The position numbers and the translations under genes were made by a program. A stretch of 32,115 nucleotides of DNA, taken from contig JAECQP010000038.1 of the NCBI GenBank assembly GCA_015999745.1, positions 1 to 32,115 on the forward strand. The letters are read 5' to 3'. Under the pieces are notes generated by a model. That model did not search any database. It had not been told where the DNA came from and saw only the letters and a program-made list of their open reading frames with translations. This DNA comes from Sphingobacteriia bacterium (GTDB lineage Bacteria; Bacteroidota; Bacteroidia; Chitinophagales; Chitinophagaceae). Shown here piece after piece: positions 25,972-32,115 of the stretch (positions are counted from its first letter, which is position 1; every line of letters starts with the position of its first letter).

Positions 25972-26616
25972 TTACAAATGCAGTTTTTGGGTGTAAGGAA
26001 ACAGCTCATCATCATCCAGGTCGGTGATAACAAAACCGGCTTTTCTTTTTCTGCATTCTTCTGCAATCAGCGCAGCGGCAATTTTTGTATTGACAATATC
26101 CAGGTGGCTGAACGGCTCATCCATGATCAGCCATTCAAAGGGCTGTACCAGCGCGCGGATAATACAGATTCTTTGTTGTTCTCCATAACTGCAGATTCGT
26201 GCAGGCTGATCCAGTATACCTGCAATCCCCAGTTGTTCTGCCATTTTTGTTACTTGCGCCGCATCGCAAAATGGTTCCTGTAAAATTCTTTTCAACTCAA
26301 TATTTTCCCTTGCTGTTAAATGCGGGAATAATTTAAGGTCCTGGAAAATGATACTGATTTGCTGCTGCCTTACGCATGCCAGTGAATCGGGATCCAGGGA
26401 ACGGATATTTGTTTGATGCAGTAAAATACTTCCTGCATAATCCTTCCTCAATGCATACATCATGTGCACGAGGGTTGTTTTGCCTGTTCCGCTGGGCGCA
26501 GTTATTTTAATCCATTCTCCTGTCGCAAACTGAAGAGAACGGTTCCATATGGAAGACTCTTTCCCGGAAAGCCGTTCCCGGAGCGGTTCAGGCATCAGGT
26601 TATTCAGAATGAGCAT
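25972..26616 (-). CDS. ABC transporter ATPase with atypical signature and switch motifs
   Basis: A 214-residue ATPase: Walker A APSGTGKTT (40-48), Q-loop Gln92 (IIFQDLKLF), signature region CSYGEQQR (142-149) in place of LSGGQQR, Walker B WLIMDEP (162-168). The switch His that normally follows in THD is absent: the segment reads FVITDLDDD (about 195-203). The Walker sites are intact, so ATP binding is expected, while the hydrolysis rate may be altered. It is the first half of a permease pair with zero intergenic distance, and lies 9 nt after the DUF4836-like gene. Confidence 0.87.
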   Translation of the reverse strand: MLILNNLMPEPLRERLSGKESSIWNRSLQFATGEWIKITAPSGTGKTTLVHMMYALRKDYAGSILLHQTNIRSLDPDSLACVRQQQISIIFQDLKLFPHLTARENIELKRILQEPFCDAAQVTKMAEQLGIAGILDQPARICSYGEQQRICIIRALVQPFEWLIMDEPFSHLDIVNTKIAAALIAEECRKRKAGFVITDLDDDELFPYTQKLHL

Positions 26617-26625
26617 CTGCTGTTA

Positions 26626-28356
26626 TTAATTAGCTCTGATTACTGCAGGAATTCCGGAAGGGAACATTTTTTCTTCCATCTCCCTTTCTCTTCTGGCCAC
26701 CTGTCTTGCATCTACTGCGATATTGGTAAAGAGGCTGGTGAGTGTTACGAGGCTGTTTTGTTTTTCATTCTGCATTCTTAATTCTACAACCGCTTTGATT
26801 TTACCGTTTGAAAAATTATCCGAACTTCCCCTGAGATCTTTTACGGTGTTTTTTGCAGTAACCATCGACCGGTAGTATCCGCTGGTGGAATCTTTAATGA
26901 AAGCGTTGATCGTATTGGCGATATCAAAATAGAAAGCTGTTGACTTTCCGCTAAGGTGGTCTCTTACCTCCTTGCTGATTGTGGTTTTTGCTGTGCCCTG
27001 CAGGTATTGCTGACAAGTTAAAGAATCACTTGATATGATCAGCTGCTGATCGTTGGCCTGCAGATAAAATCCAAGTGTTCTGATCAGATCACTGCCTTTG
27101 TACGTGTTGCCAATCTTTTGTATCGTTCCCATTGCGACGGCTTTGTCCATTACCTTACGGAAGCTCTCTTTGTTGCCTACCGGAACGTTCATGATCATTT
27201 TTCCAACCGGCTTGCGTTTTACCAGGGAAAGTTCGTCGTCTCTTTCCTGCGGTTCCGTATTGGCCATTCCCAGATCAGAGACCACCACGGCAATATCTCC
27301 TTTCAGTGAACCGTATAACTCCTGGCTGGAGATAGCTGATTTTTTCATAAACTCATTTACAAGGCCTTCCACTTCCAGCTGTTTTAATAAACCGCCGAAA
27401 ATTTCCGGATTAAATGCCGCCAGCATGATCCCGTTGATTTTCTGAGAAGGGTAATGATCTATCAGTGAAAGATTAACAGTAGGACCAGCATATTTTTTCA
27501 GGATATTTCCCAGTGCTTTATTGGTGTATGTGGTGGACCTGGCGATGATCCTGCCATCTTCAAATGCAAGAGTAGCGGCAGTATGATTGCCTTTTAAGAG
27601 TTCTTCGAGTGTGGGAAGCTGAAGCGGTATGGCCGAAAATGATCCCAGCAGATTATCGGTAGTACTGAAGAGATATCCTTCTGCTTTTGTTTTAAACATT
27701 TCACTAAACCCCTCCACGGATCTCATGGACGCTTTTTCTTTTTGTGAAAACATTTTAACTGCTTCTGCAAGCATCTCCTTACTGTAGTCTGGCCGCTCAG
27801 GAATTACGAATTTCATTTTCGCAGTATCGTAATAGGGTTTTACCTGGTGCTGATAGAACATGGCAATAACATGTTTATCATTCCATGCAATCAGGTTCCT
27901 GGGTCCCTGCTCTATATAACTGAACAATTTTTCACGCAGTACGCTACCACTGTTGGTATGCTCTCCTGATTGAATAAAAGTTACCAGTTTGGCTGTATCC
28001 GACAGGCTCGCCAGCACAGTCATGATGCTGATATCGGTTTTGTCCGGCGCTGCTTTCCGAACTACAAAATAGTGGATTGGTTTTGTCCAGTCGAAGCCGG
28101 CATTTTTCCGGAACGCATCTACTGTTTTTCGCTCCTTTGTATCTGCACTGTCTTTTTCGAATATTTTACCCAGAACAGAATCGATGCTGATACCTCCATT
28201 CTGGAGTTTTTCGCTCAGGGCGTTAGGATCGATGGTTACTACCGCCAGTGCTTCACTGGGAATAAGGCGGGTTTCTTCAGGGGCATTGTTCTTGCAGGAA
28301 ATCAGTGTTCCGGCAAACAGAACTGCCAATACCAAATGGTGGAAACGGGTAGTCAT
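26626..28356 (-). CDS. DUF4836-like lipoprotein
   Basis: A 576-residue protein with a lipoprotein signal and Cys21 lipobox (LISC). The mature N-terminus IPSEALAVVTIDPNALSEKL and the overall layout resemble DUF4836 proteins of Bacteroidota, which are surface or periplasmic lipoproteins of unknown function. The middle holds two similar modules (LFSYIEQGPRN... and LYGSLKGDIAVVVSD...) ending with FYFDIANTINAF. It lies between the GH3 fusion gene (65 nt upstream, with a strong hairpin) and the ABC ATPase gene (9 nt downstream), so it is probably part of an envelope operon with them. Confidence 0.72.
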   Translation of the reverse strand: MTTRFHHLVLAVLFAGTLISCKNNAPEETRLIPSEALAVVTIDPNALSEKLQNGGISIDSVLGKIFEKDSADTKERKTVDAFRKNAGFDWTKPIHYFVVRKAAPDKTDISIMTVLASLSDTAKLVTFIQSGEHTNSGSVLREKLFSYIEQGPRNLIAWNDKHVIAMFYQHQVKPYYDTAKMKFVIPERPDYSKEMLAEAVKMFSQKEKASMRSVEGFSEMFKTKAEGYLFSTTDNLLGSFSAIPLQLPTLEELLKGNHTAATLAFEDGRIIARSTTYTNKALGNILKKYAGPTVNLSLIDHYPSQKINGIMLAAFNPEIFGGLLKQLEVEGLVNEFMKKSAISSQELYGSLKGDIAVVVSDLGMANTEPQERDDELSLVKRKPVGKMIMNVPVGNKESFRKVMDKAVAMGTIQKIGNTYKGSDLIRTLGFYLQANDQQLIISSDSLTCQQYLQGTAKTTISKEVRDHLSGKSTAFYFDIANTINAFIKDSTSGYYRSMVTAKNTVKDLRGSSDNFSNGKIKAVVELRMQNEKQNSLVTLTSLFTNIAVDARQVARREREMEEKMFPSGIPAVIRAN

Positions 28357-28415
28357 ACAATCAAATTAATAAGTGAAGATAGAGCATCACTTATTAATTT
28401 GATCAATTTGTATGA
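28353..28415 (-). promoter_or_regulatory. Long hairpin spanning the DUF4836-like start codon
   Basis: A perfect 17-bp inverted repeat (28360-28376 with 28387-28403) has a 10-nt loop. An outer 8-bp arm pair (28353-28360 TCATACAA with 28408-28415 TTGTATGA) extends it past a small bulge. On the minus-strand transcript the start codon at 28356-28354 sits in the outer stem. There is no clear U-tract, so it is not a standard terminator. It could mask the start codon, stabilise the processed mRNA end, or attenuate readthrough from the GH3 gene. Confidence 0.72.
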
Positions 28416-28421
28416 TGAAGC

Positions 28422-31391
28422 TTATTGTAAAGCCTGGTATATGGCTTCCTGGATCCTGGGGCGGACATTCAGTTGCCCGAACTTATTGTTGTTCCTGGTT
28501 GGCGTTACCCTGTTGGAAAGGAAAATATAAATCAGGTCTTTTTCAGGATCTACCCATACACAGGTGCCGGTGAATCCCGTATGCCCGAAGGTTTTAGGGG
28601 ATACGGACCGGGACGGGTAGGCCTCTTTCCGGGTAGCATTGTCCTTTTCCGGCTTGTCAAATCCAAGTCCCCTGCGGCTGACTTCGCTGTTGTAGGCTGT
28701 AAATAAGCTGATGGTTTCCTGTTTCAGGAGCTTTTTCCCGTTCATGATGCCTCCATTGAGCAATAACTGGTACAGTTGCGCCAGGTCATATGCATTACTG
28801 AATAAACCGGCATGGCCTGCCACTCCGCCAAACAGGGAGGCGCCTTCATCGTGCACATCTCCCCGAAGCAATTGCCGGCGAAAATGCTTTTCCTCTTCGG
28901 TTGGTACAATCGACGTAACTGCATAATGATCCCGTGGTGTAAATCCTGTGGTAGTCATCTGCAATGGCTGATAGAAGGTTTGTCTTGCATAATTGTTGAG
29001 CGTTAAGCCGCTTACTGCTTCCACGATTCTTCCCAGGAAAATAAAATCGTTGTCGCTGTAGATATATTTTCCCGCATCTTTTACTTTGCTGCGCAGGATC
29101 CTGGCATGTAAACTGTCTTGCCAGTCGTTTCTGAGGTAGAGGTTTTCCGCCACCCTGCTCGTAAATCCATCCTTTGCAGTTGCGGAGAAATAGGTGGGTA
29201 AGGGGGCGCCTGTGGCAGAGTCGATCAGTTCCCTGTAAAATGGAATGAAAGGAGTAAGTCCCCCCTGGTGCAATAAGACTTCTTTCACCCGGATACCGGC
29301 CTTGTCGGTTCCCCTGACCCAGGGCAGGTAATCTCCCAGTGTTTTTTCCAGATCTACCTTGCCTTCCTCATACAATTTCATAATAGAAACAGTAGTGGCG
29401 GAAACCTTGGTTACTGAGGCCAGATCATAAATCATGGATGGGTCAATGGGTTCTTTTTCGTCGAAGTTGGTATGCCCGAATGCCTTGTGGTAGGCGACCT
29501 TTCCTTTACGGGCCACCAGTACCACACAACCAGGGAATGCCCCTTTTGCTACGGCATCACTGGCAATTTCATCGATCACCTGGAGTTTGCTGCTGTTGAA
29601 TCCTGCAAACTCAGGATTTACTTCGGGAAAATAACTGTTGAAAACGGTTCTTTGGCCAAAGTGCAGATCGGGCGAAACCGTAACAGGTAACGACCCCTTG
29701 GCCTCATTGGCTCCGGTAAGTACATCGAAGGCTGCCAGCTGTGTAATGTCGTCGTCTTCATAACAGGCCAGCAGGTTGGTTGCATAGTTGCAGTTGCTGA
29801 TGGCATACGGATTACCGAAAAACAGTGTAATGGCTTTATCATCCTGTAGCTGATTTAACAGGTATCCGGTGGTATTGCTGATTCCGTAATTATTGGCAGG
29901 CCTGCGGCTGTAATTGTGTACCCCAATTACCACTGCATCATATCCTTTGGCACGTATACTTTTTACCAATGCTTTTGCAGAGGCACTGTCAGATTTGTCT
30001 GCAGGAATTATACCGGCGCTCTGGTCATCCATCAGTTGTTTGCCGATAGTTGCTTTTGCGCCAAACTGATATACATCTGCATTCAGCTCCTTTCCGAATT
30101 TGGCTGCGATGGTATTGAGCCCTGCAGCTCCGATAGAGATATAGGCGATCTTTTTTCCCTTCACCAGTGGAAATGCCTGGAGGTTGCTCTTCCTCAATAA
30201 AGTAATGGCGTTTTTGCTGAGCAGGGTCCTGATCCGGTTGGTCTGCTGATTCAGGTCGCTGACCAGGTTAGTGGTATCGATCGGTTGAACACGGTTCAGT
30301 CCAAGATGGTATTTTGCCAGTAATATTTTTTTTACACTTGCATTGATGGCATCCCAGTTCAGTCTGCCTTCTTTAATGGCTTCCCTGATTTTCTGAATGG
30401 CGCCGGGTACATCTCCCGGAAGACAAAGCATGTCATTACCTGCAATCAGCGCCTGTACGGATGCTTCACCCGAAGGGAAGAATTTGGTAACCCCTTTCAT
30501 TTCGAGCGCATCGGTAAAAGTGAGTCCTTTAAATCCGAGCTCGGTTTTCAGCAGATCGGTTACATTCTTTCTGGAAAGTGTACTGGCCAGGTTGGCGGTA
30601 GTGTCGATTGAAGGAATGTATAAATGGGCAATCATCATGCTTCCTAATCCTGCATTGATCAGTTCCCGGAACGGATAGAGTTCCAGTGAGTCCAGCTGCG
30701 CCCTGGTTTTGTTGATGACCGGTAAATCATAATGGCTGTCTACGGATACATCTCCATGACCCGGAAAATGTTTGCCGGTAGCCATCACACCCATATCCTG
30801 CATTCCCTGCATATAGGCCTTACCATACAGGGCTACTTTGTATTTGTCTTCCCCAAAGCTCCTGTCGTTGATGACAGGATTCATGGGATTGTTGTTTACA
30901 TCAATGTCCGGTGCATAGTTTACCTGAATACCCAGGCGTTTGCATTGTTCGCCAACGGCTTTTCCGAATTCATGAATCAGCGCCGCATCATTCACTGCAC
31001 CCATCATCAGCTGACGGGGGTAGTTGATCACACTATCCAGGCGCATGCCCAGTCCCCATTCTCCGTCTATGCTGATCATGAGGGGCGTTTTGGCAAGTGC
31101 CTGGTATTGGTTGGTTAATACGGCCTGACGCACCGGTCCTCCCTGGAAAAAGCAGAGTCCGCCAACATTATAGGTTTTGATCAGGCTGGTTACTTCTGCA
31201 ATATGCTTATCGCCCAGGTTGCTGTGTGCCCTGATGATCATCAGTTGGGCAATACGCTGATCCTTGTTGAGTTTACGGAACTGCTTCTTCACCCATTTTT
31301 TGGCCTCGGGTGTTTCTTCGTAAAATTTCTGTGCTTCTGTAGTTTGATAGCAGATGGTGGTCAGCAATAAAGCTGCAATCCATTTTTTCAT
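28422..31391 (-). CDS. GH3 beta-N-acetylhexosaminidase fused to a serine beta-lactamase-fold domain
   Basis: A 989-residue exported protein (signal peptide ending near TEA-Q, residue 20). Residues ~35-385 form a GH3 N-domain of NagZ type: KHFPGHGD (207-214), the acid/base-type pair Asp218-His220 (SVDSHYDLP) and nucleophile Asp294 (FTDALEM). Residues ~400-580 form a GH3 C-terminal domain. Residues ~590-989 form a class C beta-lactamase/esterase fold with SVTK (Ser659, Lys662), Tyr778 (YSDND) and HTG (937-939). The likely role is peptidoglycan turnover: GH3 removes N-acetylglucosamine, while the serine domain may act as an esterase or amidase. It is the first gene of the minus-strand envelope run. 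Confidence 0.9.
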   Translation of the reverse strand: MKKWIAALLLTTICYQTTEAQKFYEETPEAKKWVKKQFRKLNKDQRIAQLMIIRAHSNLGDKHIAEVTSLIKTYNVGGLCFFQGGPVRQAVLTNQYQALAKTPLMISIDGEWGLGMRLDSVINYPRQLMMGAVNDAALIHEFGKAVGEQCKRLGIQVNYAPDIDVNNNPMNPVINDRSFGEDKYKVALYGKAYMQGMQDMGVMATGKHFPGHGDVSVDSHYDLPVINKTRAQLDSLELYPFRELINAGLGSMMIAHLYIPSIDTTANLASTLSRKNVTDLLKTELGFKGLTFTDALEMKGVTKFFPSGEASVQALIAGNDMLCLPGDVPGAIQKIREAIKEGRLNWDAINASVKKILLAKYHLGLNRVQPIDTTNLVSDLNQQTNRIRTLLSKNAITLLRKSNLQAFPLVKGKKIAYISIGAAGLNTIAAKFGKELNADVYQFGAKATIGKQLMDDQSAGIIPADKSDSASAKALVKSIRAKGYDAVVIGVHNYSRRPANNYGISNTTGYLLNQLQDDKAITLFFGNPYAISNCNYATNLLACYEDDDITQLAAFDVLTGANEAKGSLPVTVSPDLHFGQRTVFNSYFPEVNPEFAGFNSSKLQVIDEIASDAVAKGAFPGCVVLVARKGKVAYHKAFGHTNFDEKEPIDPSMIYDLASVTKVSATTVSIMKLYEEGKVDLEKTLGDYLPWVRGTDKAGIRVKEVLLHQGGLTPFIPFYRELIDSATGAPLPTYFSATAKDGFTSRVAENLYLRNDWQDSLHARILRSKVKDAGKYIYSDNDFIFLGRIVEAVSGLTLNNYARQTFYQPLQMTTTGFTPRDHYAVTSIVPTEEEKHFRRQLLRGDVHDEGASLFGGVAGHAGLFSNAYDLAQLYQLLLNGGIMNGKKLLKQETISLFTAYNSEVSRRGLGFDKPEKDNATRKEAYPSRSVSPKTFGHTGFTGTCVWVDPEKDLIYIFLSNRVTPTRNNNKFGQLNVRPRIQEAIYQALQ

Positions 31392-31418
31392 ACTTGTGCA
31401 ATTATTGGTGGCACAAGT
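31392..31418. repeat. 8-bp inverted repeat immediately upstream of the GH3 fusion gene
   Basis: ACTTGTGC at 31392-31399 pairs with GCACAAGT at 31411-31418 over an 11-nt loop, directly next to the start codon at 31391. It may be a leader hairpin or operator. Short, so chance is possible. Confidence 0.35.
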
Positions 31419-31440
31419 TAAGGATTGAAAGGGCTACAGC

Positions 31441-31488
31441 CCATAGCCAGCGGACAATAGTTTTAATTTATTTTACCAATGGCTATGG
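31441..31488. repeat. 9-bp inverted repeat downstream of the DUF5606 gene
   Basis: CCATAGCCA at 31441-31449 and TGGCTATGG at 31480-31488 are reverse complements with a 30-nt spacer. On the minus strand this lies 15 nt after the DUF5606 stop, where a terminator would be expected, but no U-tract follows and the loop is long. Possible end hairpin. Confidence 0.35.
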
Positions 31489-31503
31489 ATGCAGTTTCCG
31501 GGA

Positions 31504-31911
31504 TTATTCTTCCCCGGCTTCTTCCTGTTCGGAAAGTTTGGGTTCAATATTGTTGGCTTTCAGTACACCAAACCATTTTGCCATTTTCTTCATGTCGCTG
31601 GCATATACGCGGTCGAAGTCCATGTCGGGGTATACTTTCTGGAAATAAGCTTTTACTGAAGCGGGGTCTTTTTCATTGGGTTGTTTTTCGCTGCTGGCCT
31701 GCATGGCTTTGAAGATATCTACCAGATTTACGTTTTCACGGATGGTATACACTTCTATGCTTTCCAGATGAGAGAAATTATGAATACGACTGCTGACAAA
31801 CCTGGTTGTTTTATCTTCCAGTGATCTTAAAATTGCGCCATCATTTTTACTGCTCACTAATTCGAACAAACCGCTCATTCCGGTAACCGATATCAATTTA
31901 TTGTACTCCAT
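31504..31911 (-). CDS. DUF5606 family protein
   Basis: A 135-residue cytosolic-looking protein. The N-terminal part NKLISVTGMSGLFELVSSKNDGAI followed by SLEDKTTRFVSS matches DUF5606, a small domain common in Bacteroidota and of unknown function. The rest is charged, with a helical section (VKAYFQKVYPDMDFDRVY) and an acidic tail (LSEQEEAGEE). No signal peptide or membrane segment. It lies 112 nt upstream of the GH3 gene on the same strand and 53 nt downstream of the partial DsbA-like gene. Confidence 0.82.
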   Translation of the reverse strand: MEYNKLISVTGMSGLFELVSSKNDGAILRSLEDKTTRFVSSRIHNFSHLESIEVYTIRENVNLVDIFKAMQASSEKQPNEKDPASVKAYFQKVYPDMDFDRVYASDMKKMAKWFGVLKANNIEPKLSEQEEAGEE

Positions 31912-31964
31912 AGTTATTTCAATTGAGCTGCAAAGTAAAGGAAATTGTGCTTTGTAAAACTGAA

Positions 31965-32114
31965 TTAGGTTAATGTAGCCAGAACAGCGGCCAATCGCTG
32001 TTTCATGTCTTCATAAGAAGTATATCCCCGTGCCAGCAGATGGAATTTAGACTCAGTCACCTGCATCAGCACACAGGGAAACCCGGTTACCTGTAACTGT
32101 TTTACCAGTGAAAA
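31965..32114 (-). CDS. DsbA-family (thioredoxin-fold) protein, C-terminal fragment
   Basis: Only the last 49 residues are in the window; the gene runs off the right edge (its start lies beyond it). The translation contains QLQVTGFPCVLMQVTE and KFHLLARGYTSYEDMKQRL. The VTGFP cis-proline loop and the LLARGYTSYE end resemble DsbA-family (FrnE-type) proteins of Bacteroidota. The CxxC site cannot be seen. The frame was found by reading the minus strand from base 32114; it ends with TAA at 31967-31965. Confidence 0.7.
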   Translation of the reverse strand, partial: FSLVKQLQVTGFPCVLMQVTESKFHLLARGYTSYEDMKQRLAAVLATLT

Positions 32115-32115
32115 C

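Noticed and set aside
31431..31442. GGGCTACAGCCC near-palindrome as a hairpin
   Set aside because: The loop would be only two bases, too tight to form, and no U-tract follows.
1..32115. Mobile elements, CRISPR arrays, tRNA or rRNA genes
   Set aside because: No transposase-like frame, no regularly spaced repeats and no clover-leaf arms were seen; intergenic gaps are mostly too short to hold them.

Overview
The window looks like chromosomal core DNA of a Bacteroidota bacterium, most likely of the Chitinophagaceae or a close relative. This rests on three things: several proteins typical of that phylum (a long IspG with an internal insert domain, a PorZ-type protein of the type IX secretion system, DUF5606 and DUF4836-like proteins, a GH3/beta-lactamase-fold fusion), short tightly packed operons without obvious Shine-Dalgarno sequences, and TAnnTTTG-like -7 elements. 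I see no insertion sequence, prophage, CRISPR array, rRNA or tRNA. No stretch longer than 300 bases lacks a gene.

Left part (1-6165, plus strand): a tight co-directional run holding the end of kbl (2-amino-3-ketobutyrate CoA ligase), a class D beta-lactamase lipoprotein, the large-form ispG, nadB with a TTG start, and an LpxL-like acyltransferase. This run meets a minus-strand sulfur unit (an ArsR-type regulator followed by a metallo-beta-lactamase/double-rhodanese protein) at a shared TTAA. Next come a minus-strand pair (a short 3-hydroxyacyl-CoA dehydrogenase-like protein coupled to tsaB), ridA on plus, and an aldose epimerase on minus.

Middle (10963-17444, plus strand): a fused B12-dependent acyl-CoA mutase (IcmF) whose active-site residues point to isobutyryl-CoA rather than methylmalonyl-CoA, then a secreted PliI-like protein and a YncE-propeller/phosphoesterase. 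These end at a hairpin terminator that faces a minus-strand operon.

Minus-strand signalling/secretion operon (23462 down to 17527): a small lipoprotein, a 7-TM membrane protein, a HisKA_3-type kinase, a NarL-type response regulator, a PorZ-like T9SS protein, an NTF2-like protein and a GNAT acetyltransferase. Divergent from it is a PAS-DHp-REC protein that lacks a kinase catalytic domain. The layout suggests one regulatory locus in which a membrane-sensor two-component system is tied to a type IX secretion component; this is the window's best candidate for an undescribed system.

Right part (31391 down to 24781, minus strand): an envelope unit of a GH3/beta-lactamase-fold fusion, a DUF4836-like lipoprotein, and an ABC ATPase with altered motifs paired with an FtsX/MacB-like permease. 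A strong hairpin spans the DUF4836 start codon. The window ends with a DUF5606 protein and the C-terminus of a DsbA-like protein, both on minus. All functional statements come from reading motifs by eye; no database search was possible.
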